NCBI GenBank assembly: GCA_012271225.1
Contig: JAAXGS010000051.1
Coordinates: forward strand, 1 to 21,824
Reading direction: 5' to 3'
Origin: Dehalococcoidia bacterium
GTDB lineage: Bacteria; Chloroflexota; Dehalococcoidia; UBA6926
DNA length: 21,824 nt
Shown: positions 6,144 to 14,271 of the stretch, piece by piece
How the letters are laid out: every line of letters starts with the position of its first letter
Position numbering within the stretch: the first letter of the stretch is position 1
Made by a program: the position numbers and the translations under genes
The notes under the pieces: generated by a model
What the model saw: only the letters and a program-made list of their open reading frames with translations
The model's database searches: none
Told to the model about the DNA's origin: nothing

Positions 6144-7766
6144 ATGCGGTCAAGGCGGCGCGTGCGCGCAGCGGCGGATGGTCACGGTCGGCGGGCGATA
6201 GCCGCCGCGGTTGCCATCGTCCTTGCCGCGGCGATCATCCTGACCGCCGCGTGCGGAGACGACGCGCCGCCTGCGGCCACCCCCAACCCCGGGGAAACAA
6301 CGACGCAGCCGGACGGAGTCCCGTTCATCGTCGCCACATCCACCGCCACGGCACAGCCCTCGCCCACCGCGGACGCCGCATCCCCCCGCCCCAGTCGCAG
6401 TCAACCGATCCCGCTGAATGACGCGGAGCTCCGGGAGGCGTTGACGCGCGTCCTCTATGAGCAGCCTGAGGAATCGACGGATGCCGCCATGGACGGCTTT
6501 CTGGCCCCCGGCCTCGACGCAATCCGCCTCTCACGGGACCCGGGCAACGCGCCGTTTCTTGTCGACATGCTCGGCGTCCCGCCGTACGGGGCACTGTACC
6601 GGAGGCACATCGGCGATACCCTGCGCGACCTCACCGGGGAGGAGCAGCTGGGCACGGACTGGTTCGAGTGGATTCAGTGGGTATCGGAGCACCCGGAGCA
6701 CGGCGTTCCGCCGACCTACCTCTGGTGGAAGGGGGAATTGCTGAGCACCGTCGATCCCCGTTTCCGCGAGTTCCTGCCTGCGGAGGGCGCGCCGCACACA
6801 ATCCGGCCGGAGGAGATCGTGTGGGGCGGCGTTCGCGTCAACGGCATTCCGTCACTCGATGATCCGGAAGTCATTGAGGCGCACGCCGCCCGGTATCTGG
6901 AGCACGATGAGCAGGTGTTCGGCGTCTTCCTGAACGGGGAGGCGCGCGCCTATCCGCTGCGAATCATGAACTGGCATGAGATGACGAATGACGCGGTCGG
7001 GGACGTTCCGTTCTCCCTGGCATACTGCACGCTGTGCGGCTCCGGCATCCTCTTCGATACCCGCCGGACGGACGGACTGGCGCCGTACCGGTTCCACACA
7101 TCCGGCCTCCTCTACCGCTCGAACAAGCTCATGTATGACGCTGACACACGCAGCCTGTGGAATCAGTTCACCGGCCGGCCCGTCGTTGGAGAGCTCGTCG
7201 ACGCGGGCATCGCGCTGCCGATTCTGCCGCTCACACTGACCACATGGGGCGAGTGGGCAGCGCAGCATCCGGACACCACGGTGCTCTCACTGAATACGGG
7301 GCATGAGCGTCCGTACAACAAGCCGGGCACGCCCGGCGCGGCCTACTACGACTACTTTGCCAGCCCCAGCCTGATGTTCCCCGGTGGCCCGCGCACGGGA
7401 GAGGACGCGCTCCGTCCAAAATCGCAGGTCTTTGTGGTGGTGACGGACACCGGTGAGAGCACAGCGTATCCCCTGGATGTCCTGAGAGACGCCCCCGTCC
7501 TCAATGACACAATCGGCTGGACCAGCGTTGTGGTCGTGACGGATGCGAGTGGGGGGGCGCAGGCGTACGCCCGCGCGGATCACACATTTTTGAGCGGCGG
7601 CGCGGACGAAATCATTGATGAGCGGGGCCGGGCATGGGCGGCAACAGCGGATGGGCTGTCCGGCCCGGACGGAGAATTGGCCGCGCGCCTCCCCGGCCAC
7701 GTGGCGTTCTGGTTCGCTTATGCGTCCTTCAGGCCGGACGGCCGGCTGTACGTGGACAGCCCTTAG
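6144..7766 (+). CDS. DUF3179-domain lipoprotein
   Basis: With the ATG at 6144 this is a 540-residue protein with an arginine-rich start, a hydrophobic helix and a lipobox-like TAAC (Cys37). A Pro/Thr-rich linker follows, then an alpha-helical region, then the DUF3179 domain from about residue 225. Family landmarks are SLAYCTLCGSGILFD, HTSGLLYRSNKLMYD, LWNQFTGRPVVGE and RPYNKPG. DUF3179 proteins are extracytoplasmic and their activity is not established. The CxxC in YCTLCGS is the obvious candidate for a metal or redox site. GTG 6108 is an alternative start, 12 codons longer, but it lies closer to the divergent gene and has no better ribosome binding site. The gene ends 32 bases from the convergent queG. 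Confidence 0.75.
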   Translation: MRSRRRVRAAADGHGRRAIAAAVAIVLAAAIILTAACGDDAPPAATPNPGETTTQPDGVPFIVATSTATAQPSPTADAASPRPSRSQPIPLNDAELREALTRVLYEQPEESTDAAMDGFLAPGLDAIRLSRDPGNAPFLVDMLGVPPYGALYRRHIGDTLRDLTGEEQLGTDWFEWIQWVSEHPEHGVPPTYLWWKGELLSTVDPRFREFLPAEGAPHTIRPEEIVWGGVRVNGIPSLDDPEVIEAHAARYLEHDEQVFGVFLNGEARAYPLRIMNWHEMTNDAVGDVPFSLAYCTLCGSGILFDTRRTDGLAPYRFHTSGLLYRSNKLMYDADTRSLWNQFTGRPVVGELVDAGIALPILPLTLTTWGEWAAQHPDTTVLSLNTGHERPYNKPGTPGAAYYDYFASPSLMFPGGPRTGEDALRPKSQVFVVVTDTGESTAYPLDVLRDAPVLNDTIGWTSVVVVTDASGGAQAYARADHTFLSGGADEIIDERGRAWAATADGLSGPDGELAARLPGHVAFWFAYASFRPDGRLYVDSP

Positions 7767-7798
7767 CTCTGTTCAGAGCCGATGCGCGGATTGCTGGG

Positions 7799-8989
7799 CT
7801 ATGGGGCGGCCGGGACCCCGCCGCCTCTCTCGGACTCCGTGAGCGCGGCGGTGATTTCCTCCCGAACGCCATCGTCGCGCTCACGTGTCAGCGCTGCCCG
7901 GAGAGCCGCCGCCGCGTCGGCCGTGCCGATGCGCCCCAGCGCCCACGCCGCATGGCCGCGCACCACAGGGGCATCATCGTCCTGGAGAACGCGCGCCAAC
8001 GGGCTGACCGTCGCGGGATCGGCGATGTTGCCAAGCGCCACGCAGACGTTGCGGCGCATTCCGTCCGGTTTCGCGCGCAGCACGGCGCTCTGCCGGAATC
8101 GTTCACGGAACTCCCCGTCCGTGAGCAGCAGCAGCTCCACAAGCTCTGGCCGGGCGCGGTTCTCCGCGTCCCGCGTCAACTCCGCGTACGCTGCGCCAAC
8201 CCGCGCCTTGCGATTCACCGGGCAGACGTCCTGACACACATCGCACCCGAAAATCCAGTCACCGATGAGGGGCCGCAGCTCACGTGGAATGCCGCCGCGA
8301 TTCTCAATGGTCAGGTAGGAGATGCACCGGCGGTTATCCAGCACATAGGGCGCGACGATTGCGCCGGTGGGGCAGGCGTCAATGCACATGCGGCATGCTC
8401 CGCAGGTCTTTTGGAGCGGCGTGTCCGGGATGAGAGTGAGCGTGGTGATGACCTGCGCCAGCAGCATCCACGATCCCTGCGGCGTCAGGATGTTTGTGTT
8501 CTTGCCGAACCAGCCGACGCCCGCCCGTTCCGCAACGGCGCGATCCAGCATCGGCCCCGTGTCCGTGTACCAGCGTGTCCGGATGTCCGGCTCTCCGGTG
8601 ACGCTCGGCAGGGCCTCGATGAACGATCGCACGCGGCGCGCGAATATGCGGTGATAATCCTCGCCCCATGCGTACCGCGCGATGCGGCCGCGCGGCGGCG
8701 CGGCATCGTCCGCGGCGTCCCCGGCGCTTTCGTAGTGGTAGCTCAGCGCGAGGGAGATGATGGACCGCGCGCCGGGCAGCAGGTTGAGCGGGTCCATGCC
8801 CCGCGCGACGCGGCTCTCCGTGAACCAGGGGAGACCGTCCATCAGGCCTTCGGATACGCGCTCACGCGCCGCCTCCCCCCGATTGCGGAACACATCCGCT
8901 GAGGTGATGCCGACCACGTCAAAGCCGGAACGGGCCGCGGCGTCCTTGACGGCCTGCGTCAGACCCTCGGTGGGATTGCTACTATTCAT
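7799..8989 (-). CDS. queG: Epoxyqueuosine reductase QueG with C-terminal HEAT-like repeats
   Basis: QueG performs the last step of queuosine synthesis, reducing epoxyqueuosine in the anticodon loop of tRNA using cobalamin and two 4Fe-4S clusters. In this 396-residue protein YTDTGPMLDRAVAERAG contains the likely catalytic Asp143. The ferredoxin-like part has Cys196, 199, 202 and 206 (CGACRMCIDACP), Cys222, and Cys249, 252 and 256 (CDVCQDVCP). Residues from about 310 onward (VCVALGNIADPATVSPLARVL, WALGRIG) form HEAT-type repeats, as in other long QueG proteins. The ATG at 8989 lacks a strong ribosome binding site. The start is 67 bases from the divergent Nmad3-like gene. No other queuosine gene is in the window. 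Confidence 0.92.
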   Translation of the reverse strand: MNSSNPTEGLTQAVKDAAARSGFDVVGITSADVFRNRGEAARERVSEGLMDGLPWFTESRVARGMDPLNLLPGARSIISLALSYHYESAGDAADDAAPPRGRIARYAWGEDYHRIFARRVRSFIEALPSVTGEPDIRTRWYTDTGPMLDRAVAERAGVGWFGKNTNILTPQGSWMLLAQVITTLTLIPDTPLQKTCGACRMCIDACPTGAIVAPYVLDNRRCISYLTIENRGGIPRELRPLIGDWIFGCDVCQDVCPVNRKARVGAAYAELTRDAENRARPELVELLLLTDGEFRERFRQSAVLRAKPDGMRRNVCVALGNIADPATVSPLARVLQDDDAPVVRGHAAWALGRIGTADAAAALRAALTRERDDGVREEITAALTESERGGGVPAAP

Positions 8990-9056
8990 ATGTGGCTGCC
9001 CTATTCACTGTTCACATGGAGCCTTCGCGCGCGCATCCGGGGTTCCGGAGGTTGCC

Positions 9057-9848
9057 GTGATTCCCATCGACTCCGACGCCCGTATCTTTCTGGTCAACGT
9101 TGGCGTCAACGCCTCGCACGGGGCGCTCCGCAGCCCCGTTTTCCCGGACGGAACCTTTGAGTTCCTGCCCATTCCGGAGGAACGGCGATGGTGGTCGCCA
9201 ACATTGCCAGCCTACCCCAAGCTTGCGTCCTACAACGATCCCGATGAGACCCTTGCACAGTATGCGCCCGTCTCCCGATGGAATGACCGACTGCATGACG
9301 ATCCGGAGTTCCGCACGTTTACCTACGGGGACAACCCGCGGACGGCCGCCCGCGCCGCCGGCCTGACGCAGTGCGGCCCGGGCGACTATCTCTTCTTCCT
9401 GGCGCGGCTTGTTCAGCGGGACGGCGCGGCGGGGTTCTATCTGATTGGCTTCTTCCGTATAGCGGATCTGTTGCGGGACGTGCAGGAGTTCCCAACGGGA
9501 AGGGACTTTCAGGTTTTTGGCGCGAACGCCCACATTCGTCGAGCGGCGTATCACCCGCGCGCCCTGAACCGCTTCTGGGTCTGGAAGGGAGACCCGGATG
9601 TCTCTCTGCGTTTGCCCCGCGCTGTGCCCGTCACGCGCTCCCTCGCAGAGGCAACGCTTCTCGATGCGCGGGGACGCCCGTGGTCGTGGGGAGGTGGACG
9701 CTCCGAACTGCAGACGATCGGCTCCTACACCCGATCCGCGCGGCTGGTGATTGACCCTGCGGCGCCGGGTGGGCGCGAGCGAGCGCGTCGTCTCTGGGAG
9801 GCCGTCTCTGCACGGAATCCGGAGATCGTTGTCGCACAGGATGCGTGA
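9057..9848 (+). CDS. Nmad3-like protein (nucleotide modification associated domain 3), putative
   Basis: This 263-residue protein starts at GTG 9057, preceded by an excellent ribosome binding site, GGAGG, 6 bases upstream. The open frame continues further 5' but runs inside queG, so the longer version is rejected. The N-terminal block RIFLVNVGVNASHGALRSP and the following PDGTFEFLPIPEERRWW look like the Nmad3 family, which was proposed from gene-neighbourhood analysis to act with DNA or nucleotide modification systems. Biochemistry is not known to me. Later conserved-looking segments are GDYLFFLARLV, GFYLIGFFRI and the C-terminal GGGRSELQTIGSYTRSARLV. There is no signal peptide or membrane helix. 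The assignment is by recognition of the N-terminal motif only. Confidence 0.6.
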   Translation: MIPIDSDARIFLVNVGVNASHGALRSPVFPDGTFEFLPIPEERRWWSPTLPAYPKLASYNDPDETLAQYAPVSRWNDRLHDDPEFRTFTYGDNPRTAARAAGLTQCGPGDYLFFLARLVQRDGAAGFYLIGFFRIADLLRDVQEFPTGRDFQVFGANAHIRRAAYHPRALNRFWVWKGDPDVSLRLPRAVPVTRSLAEATLLDARGRPWSWGGGRSELQTIGSYTRSARLVIDPAAPGGRERARRLWEAVSARNPEIVVAQDA

Positions 9849-9937
9849 CGCAGGGCGGACAGGGGGCTGTCGGCTGAGCAGATGGGTTTGTCACATGGAG
9901 ACAACGCTGCGCAATGGGATGACCGGCGGCGCGCGCC

Positions 9938-9943
9938 TATACT
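9938..9943 (+). promoter_or_regulatory. Candidate -10 element (TATACT) of the thrB-lysC unit
   Basis: TATACT lies 9 bases before the GTG at 9953 and 18 bases before ATG 9962, so a transcript starting about 7 bases after it would have almost no leader. No TTGACA-like -35 is obvious. The rest of the 104-base gap (9849-9952) holds only small hairpins such as GACAG-GGGG-CTGTC. Confidence 0.4.
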
Positions 9944-9952
9944 GAACATGTT

Positions 9953-10885
9953 GTGCCGACCATGAGTGCATTTCCGCCCTTCACCGTCCGCGCCCCGGCA
10001 TCGACGGCCAACTTGGGCTCCGCCTTTGACGCCGTCGGCATGGCGCTTGACCTGTGGCTGACAGTGCGCGTCGAGTCTGCCGCCGAAAACCGCATCGATC
10101 TTCTCGGCGAGGGCGCTGACAGTCTCGGCGGCGCGGCGGAGGATAATCTCATCTTTCGCGCCGCGGCGCGCGGCGCGTCACGGCTGCGCGTGGAGCTGCC
10201 GCCCGTCCGCGTTACTGCGAAGAACGACATCCCGTTGGCGCGGGGGCTTGGAAGCAGCGCCGCGGCCACCGCTGCCGGGCTCCTGATTGCCGCCGCTCTT
10301 GCCCGAAAGAACGCGCGGCCGGAGGAGATGCTGCAGGACGCGGCGGAACTGGAGGGACATCCGGACAACGTTGCTCCGGCGCTTCTCGGCGGCGTCTGTC
10401 TGGCGGTTGCCCGGGATGATGCCCCGCCGATTGCGCGCGCCCTGTCCTTTCCGCATGACCTGGCCTGTGTCGCCTTTGTGCCGGATGCGGTGTTGTCCAC
10501 AACGCAGGCGCGGTCCGCCCTGCCGAGTCAGGTTCCGCTGCGTGATGCGTCTTTCAACGTGACGAGGGCGGCGCTCCTGATTCAGGCATTTATGACTGGT
10601 GAGTGGGTCGATCTTGGGCTTGCCACGGAGGACCGGCTGCACCAGCCCTACCGCGCTCCGCTGGTTCCCGGCCTCTCACCGCTGTCACAGGCGGCGCGGG
10701 CGGCGGGGGCGTACGCGGCGTTTCTCTCCGGCGCCGGGCCCACCGTCATGTCGCTGACGGCGCCATCCCGGGCGGACGCCGTCGCCGCTGCCATGAGTGA
10801 GTCCGCCCGATCCCTGGACATTGCGGGACGCGCGCTTGTCCTGGCGCCGTCTGAGCGCGGCGCGCATATCGTGACGGAGCGCTAG
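9953..10885 (+). CDS. thrB: Homoserine kinase
   Basis: ThrB phosphorylates homoserine with ATP on the way to threonine. This 310-residue GHMP-kinase protein shows the N-terminal VRAPASTANLGSAFDAVGMAL, the ATP-binding loop IPLARGLGSSAAATAAGL (about 93-110), EGHPDNVAPALLGG, and the C-terminal FLSGAGPTVMSL. The length fits the family. The start may be GTG 9953 or ATG 9962; neither has a Shine-Dalgarno sequence, which fits a leaderless or nearly leaderless message from the TATACT at 9938. Aspartate kinase follows after 5 bases, so the first shared step and a late threonine step are co-transcribed. No homoserine dehydrogenase or threonine synthase is in the window. Confidence 0.93.
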   Translation: MPTMSAFPPFTVRAPASTANLGSAFDAVGMALDLWLTVRVESAAENRIDLLGEGADSLGGAAEDNLIFRAAARGASRLRVELPPVRVTAKNDIPLARGLGSSAAATAAGLLIAAALARKNARPEEMLQDAAELEGHPDNVAPALLGGVCLAVARDDAPPIARALSFPHDLACVAFVPDAVLSTTQARSALPSQVPLRDASFNVTRAALLIQAFMTGEWVDLGLATEDRLHQPYRAPLVPGLSPLSQAARAAGAYAAFLSGAGPTVMSLTAPSRADAVAAAMSESARSLDIAGRALVLAPSERGAHIVTER

Positions 10886-10890
10886 ATTCG

Positions 10891-12123
10891 ATGCTGCGAG
10901 TTCAGAAATACGGCGGCAGTTCGGTCGCGTCCGCGGACCACATTCGGCGCGTCGCCGCGCGCATCGCCCGTGAGCGGCGGGCCGGCCATGATCTGGTGGT
11001 GGTCGTCTCGGCCATGGGACAGACGACGGATCAGCTCATTGAGCTCAGCCGCAGCATCTCCCGAAACCCCGCCCCCCGTGAGATGGATCTGCTTCTCTCG
11101 ACAGGAGAGCTTGTCTCCGGCGCGCTGTTGGCCATGGCGCTGCGTGAGCACGGGCTGGGCGCGGTCAGCCTCAGCGGCTTTCAGGCCGGCATCCGCACGG
11201 ACACGGACTTCTCCCGCGCGCGGATCACGCAGATCGAGCCGGGCCGGCTGCATGATGAGATCGGGCGTGGAAACATTGTCATCGTCGCGGGGTTTCAGGG
11301 AACGACGGATGATCTGGAGGTGACAACGCTTGGGCGCGGCGGATCGGACACAACGGCCGTCGCTCTCGCCGCCGCGCTGCGGGCGCCGGTGTGTGAGATC
11401 TACACGGACGTTGATGGCGTCCACACGGCTGATCCGCGCATTGTGCCCGCCGCCCGCCGCCTGATTGATATTTCCTATGAGGAGATGCTGGAGATGGCGA
11501 GCGAGGGCGCGAAGGTCATGCACAACCGGGCGGTCGAGCTTGGCTGGGTCTATGATGTGCCCATCCTTGTCGCCTCAAGCCTGACGGACGATTCCGGCGG
11601 CACGCGCATTCACGGGGGGACGCTGATGGAGAATCGGAACAAGGTTCGCGGCATTGCGCATGACGCGGGCATTGCGCGGGTCACGCTGCTTGGGGTGCCG
11701 GACCGGCCCGGCATCGCCGCGCAGGTGTTCTCGCCCCTTGCCGATGCCGGCATCAGTGTCGACATCATCGTTCAGAACGCGGGCCGGCATGGCATGAGCG
11801 ATGTCTCCTTCACCGTGACGCGGGCAGACCTGCCGGCGACCCTGGAGCGGATGCGCGCGATTCGTGAGGACATCGGCGCGGCGGACGTGACGGCGGATGA
11901 CAATTTGGCGAAGGTCAGCATCATCGGCGCGGGGCTGACGAACGCGCCCGGCTACGCGGGCGCGATGTTCCGCGCCCTGCGTGACGCCGCCATCAACATC
12001 GAGATGATCACGACGGCTGAGATCAGCCTCACCTGCGTGGTGCATCAGGATCGGGTGGATGACGCCGTCCGCGCCCTGCACCGCGCGTTCAGCCTTGAAA
12101 CGCCGGACGATATGCCGCGCTAG
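10891..12123 (+). CDS. lysC: Aspartate kinase
   Basis: This enzyme phosphorylates aspartate, the first step towards lysine, threonine and methionine. The 410-residue monofunctional protein shows KYGGSSV (6-12), TTLGRGGSDTTA (145-156), YTDVDGVHTADP (171-182) and two C-terminal ACT regions (about 261-330 and 340-405) that normally bind feedback inhibitors such as lysine or threonine. There is no fused homoserine dehydrogenase. The ATG at 10891 follows the thrB stop by 5 bases; the nearest Shine-Dalgarno-like GGAG is inside thrB and rather distant, so translational coupling to thrB is likely. The glycosyltransferase gene begins 17 bases after its stop. Confidence 0.95.
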   Translation: MLRVQKYGGSSVASADHIRRVAARIARERRAGHDLVVVVSAMGQTTDQLIELSRSISRNPAPREMDLLLSTGELVSGALLAMALREHGLGAVSLSGFQAGIRTDTDFSRARITQIEPGRLHDEIGRGNIVIVAGFQGTTDDLEVTTLGRGGSDTTAVALAAALRAPVCEIYTDVDGVHTADPRIVPAARRLIDISYEEMLEMASEGAKVMHNRAVELGWVYDVPILVASSLTDDSGGTRIHGGTLMENRNKVRGIAHDAGIARVTLLGVPDRPGIAAQVFSPLADAGISVDIIVQNAGRHGMSDVSFTVTRADLPATLERMRAIREDIGAADVTADDNLAKVSIIGAGLTNAPGYAGAMFRALRDAAINIEMITTAEISLTCVVHQDRVDDAVRALHRAFSLETPDDMPR

Positions 12124-12140
12124 CCTGACGCGAGGCGTCC

Positions 12141-12866
12141 ATGACCGAACAGGCAGCGCCCTCACTGTCCGTCATCGTGCCCGCCTACAACGAGGAGGCG
12201 CGGCTGCCCGCGGCTCTCGAGACGCTGACGCGGTACCTGGATGAGGCCTTCCCAGACGCGGAGCTCGTGATCGTGAGCGACGGCAGCACGGATGCGACGG
12301 AGTCCATCACGCGCGACGCCATGCTCCGCGCACCCCGCGTCCGGTTGCTCTCCCTGCCGCATCGCGGGAAGGGGCACGCGGTGCGGCAGGGGATGCTGGC
12401 GGCCAAAGGCGCGATTCGGCTGTTCATGGATGTCGACCTGGCCGTTCCGCCGGAGACCATCGCGCAATTCGTGCAGGATGCGCAGGACGCGGACGCCGTC
12501 ATCGGGTCCCGATCCGCGCCCGGGGCGGAGCGCAGCGGCGAGCCGCTGACGCGGCGCATCGGCGGGCGGGTGATCAACCGCCTGACGCGCATGATCCTGG
12601 GACTGGCCATCACGGATACGCAGTGCGGATTCAAGGCGTTTCGGGCGGAGGCGGCGGAGCGGCTGTTCCGGGCGCAGCGGTCAGACGGGTTCGCATTTGA
12701 CGCGGAGGTGCTGTTTCTGGCGCGGCGATGGCATATGCGCGTGATTGAAAAGCCCGTGAAATGGCGCTACGGAGAGATGAGCACCGTGCGCTTCAGGCAT
12801 GGGTTTCAGACGCTTGCGGAGGTCATCGCCGTGCGGCTGCGGGGCTCACGCGGCCAAGGCCGATAG
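12141..12866 (+). CDS. Family-2 glycosyltransferase, dolichyl-phosphate glucosyltransferase-like
   Basis: This 241-residue GT-A-fold protein has SVIVPAYNEEARLP at the N-terminus, VSDGSTDAT (45-53), HRGKGHAVRQGM (74-85), the metal-binding DVDLAVP (97-103) and TDTQCGFKAFR (158-168). This motif set matches the ALG5/DPM1-type enzymes that move a sugar from a nucleotide to a polyprenyl phosphate on the cytoplasmic face of the membrane. It has no C-terminal membrane helices, so it would be peripheral. The sugar and acceptor cannot be read from the sequence. GAGG lies about 5 bases before the ATG. It is the last gene of a close-spaced run with thrB and lysC, with no obvious metabolic link. Confidence 0.85.
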   Translation: MTEQAAPSLSVIVPAYNEEARLPAALETLTRYLDEAFPDAELVIVSDGSTDATESITRDAMLRAPRVRLLSLPHRGKGHAVRQGMLAAKGAIRLFMDVDLAVPPETIAQFVQDAQDADAVIGSRSAPGAERSGEPLTRRIGGRVINRLTRMILGLAITDTQCGFKAFRAEAAERLFRAQRSDGFAFDAEVLFLARRWHMRVIEKPVKWRYGEMSTVRFRHGFQTLAEVIAVRLRGSRGQGR

Positions 12867-12882
12867 CGGCTCTCGCCGGGTC

Positions 12883-12912
12883 TTGACAGATAACGGAAAA
12901 TAGATTTTAGAC
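12883..12912 (+). promoter_or_regulatory. Consensus-like sigma-70 promoter
   Basis: A perfect TTGACA (12883-12888) is followed after 17 bases by TTTAGA (12906-12911) in an A/T-rich patch that stands out from its GC-rich surroundings. It is the best -35 box I saw in the window. Predicted transcription would start near 12918, about 180 bases before the TPR gene. Confidence 0.6.
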
Positions 12913-12925
12913 CGAGTTTGAAGTA

Positions 12926-12993
12926 CTGCAGCTCCGTCAGCGCGGGGAGGGCTGCAGGACTGTGCGCCGTCTCCTGAACCGGAGAGGCGGCGC
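12926..12993 (+). promoter_or_regulatory. Two tandem bulged hairpins in the leader of the TPR gene
   Basis: Hairpin 1 pairs CTGCAG (12926-12931) with CTGCAG (12952-12957) and CTCC (12932-12935) with GGAG (12946-12949), leaving an unpaired GG at 12950-12951. Hairpin 2 pairs GCGCCG (12964-12969) with CGGCGC (12988-12993) and TCTCC with GGAGA around a six-base TGAACC loop, again leaving an unpaired GG (12986-12987) at the matching place. A third short stem (GGGCG/CGCCC, 13031-13048) follows. No terminator U-tract is seen. This could be a structured 5' leader or a small RNA. The class is unknown to me. Confidence 0.4.
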
Positions 12994-13095
12994 GCCGGGC
13001 GGGCTCCGTGTATGAGAGAACCCGTATGCCGGGCGGTCATGAGCGCCCCGTGCACAGAACGGGAAGACGTTTGCAGCACGTGAGGCAGGGCAGCC

Positions 13096-14085
13096 ATGAC
13101 AGCCACACACATCGGAGAACACGCGCGCGTCCGTGAGATCAGGCTCCATGCGGAAACGGCGGTTGCCGCTGCGCTCAATCAGGATTGGGCGCAGGCCATC
13201 GCCGCCAACAGGGCCATCCTGCGGCTCACCCAGGACAACGTTGAGGCTCTGAACCGCCTCGCCAAGGCCCTGATGGAGCTTGGCGAACTCATACAGGCTC
13301 AGAACGCCGTCGACTGCGCCCTGCAGATTGATCCCGCTAACACCATCTCACGCCGCAACCGGGACCGACTTGAGCGCGCGCGTGCCGCCGCGGAGGGCGG
13401 GATGGCGGGAGTCGGCGCATCGGGGAATGTGTCAACGAACGGCGCAACAGGTGACGGCAGAGGCGAGGGCGCGCTGCGCGCGGCGGCCGCGGACGCTGCT
13501 GCGGGGCTTCATGGCGCCGATGTTGAGGCACGTGTTGGGCAGCCGGCCGGCAGCGCCTACTCCGGCCATCTCCTGATGAGTGAAACGGGCAAAACTGTGA
13601 TTGCCAGCCTCATCGATGCGGCGGATCGGGCCGTGATCGGGCGTCTGAGCGGCGGCGAGGCGCTCACACTCGCCCGCGCCGGGAACAGGGTATTCGCGCT
13701 GTCCTGCCGCGGCGCAGTTATCGGGCGTGTGCATCCCCTCCTTGCGCAGCGAATGTGCGCGCTCATGGACATTGGATATCGGTATGAGGCCGCCTTTCTG
13801 CGTGATCATCCTGTGGACGGCGTCCATATCGTTATCGGCGAGGTCTACAGGCACCCGTCCCAGGCCGGGCGGCCCTCCTTCCCTCCCGTCCATTCGGAAG
13901 ACGGCTTCCGTGGATATGTCCGCAACACCCATGATCTTGTCAGTCATGGCCTTGGCGGCCCGCCGGCGCGCGACCCATCCGAAGACGATGACGAGCCGCC
14001 GGAGGTTGAGGCGCTGATCCGCGCGCATGATCGCGGAGAATTGGGTCATCAGTCACGCGGCGCGGCAGGAGACGGCCTGGGCTAG
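13096..14085 (+). CDS. TPR-containing protein with conserved-looking C-terminal domain, function unknown
   Basis: This 329-residue protein is soluble with no signal peptide. Residues 15-105 form about two tetratricopeptide-type helical repeats (AIAANRAILRLTQDNVEALNR, then AKALMELGELIQAQNAVDCAL), usually a protein-binding surface. A low-complexity Ala/Gly-rich linker spans about 105-160. The C-terminal part (about 170-260) contains GEALTLARAGNRVFALSCRG and IGRVHPLLAQRMCALMDIG, a beta-rich pattern faintly like HIRAN domains, which bind DNA ends. I would not rely on that. The tail is acidic. It starts 229 bases after the glycosyltransferase, behind its own strong promoter and structured leader. 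The translation start at ATG 13096 has AGGGC upstream. Confidence 0.65.
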   Translation: MTATHIGEHARVREIRLHAETAVAAALNQDWAQAIAANRAILRLTQDNVEALNRLAKALMELGELIQAQNAVDCALQIDPANTISRRNRDRLERARAAAEGGMAGVGASGNVSTNGATGDGRGEGALRAAAADAAAGLHGADVEARVGQPAGSAYSGHLLMSETGKTVIASLIDAADRAVIGRLSGGEALTLARAGNRVFALSCRGAVIGRVHPLLAQRMCALMDIGYRYEAAFLRDHPVDGVHIVIGEVYRHPSQAGRPSFPPVHSEDGFRGYVRNTHDLVSHGLGGPPARDPSEDDDEPPEVEALIRAHDRGELGHQSRGAAGDGLG

Positions 14086-14122
14086 GCCCGATACGCTCTC
14101 CGGCATTTCTGATCGCTGCTCA

Positions 14123-14146
14123 GTTTCTGGCCACACGGCCGGAAAC
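14123..14146 (+). terminator. Hairpin between the TPR gene and rmuC, possible terminator
   Basis: GTTTCTGGCC and GGCCGGAAAC pair over 10 positions, including one G-U, with an ACAC loop. It stands 37 bases after the TPR stop and before the next promoter, where a terminator is expected. There is no run of T after it, so intrinsic termination is uncertain. Confidence 0.4.
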
Positions 14147-14183
14147 CGGTCTTTCAGTGCATGCCCCCTGCGCTCTGGAAAGC

Positions 14184-14212
14184 TGGAATTGCGCGAACGT
14201 GCGTGCTAGACT
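14184..14212 (+). promoter_or_regulatory. Candidate promoter of rmuC
   Basis: TGGAAT (14184-14189), 17 bases, then TAGACT (14207-14212). The -10-like hexamer belongs to the same TAnnnT series seen before thrB, the ABC exporter and the MFS gene. It would give a leader of about 50 bases that contains the AGGA ribosome binding site. Confidence 0.35.
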
Positions 14213-14271
14213 TCACGTAACACGCGTCTGGTGACGTGGGTAGTGACGTCTGAACCGGAAAGGACTCCAAT

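Noticed and set aside
7766..7779. Hairpin GCTCT-GTTC-AGAGC at the DUF3179 stop as a terminator
   Set aside because: The stem is only 5 bp and no T-run follows on either strand, so a terminator call is not supported.
7634..8902. A 422-codon plus-strand open frame across queG and the end of the DUF3179 gene
   Set aside because: It overlaps two well-supported genes in other frames and is Arg-rich with no motifs, so it is a shadow frame.
8757..9056. Upstream extension of the Nmad3-like gene by about 100 codons
   Set aside because: The extension lies inside queG on the other strand, and GTG 9057 has a near-perfect ribosome binding site directly before the conserved domain.
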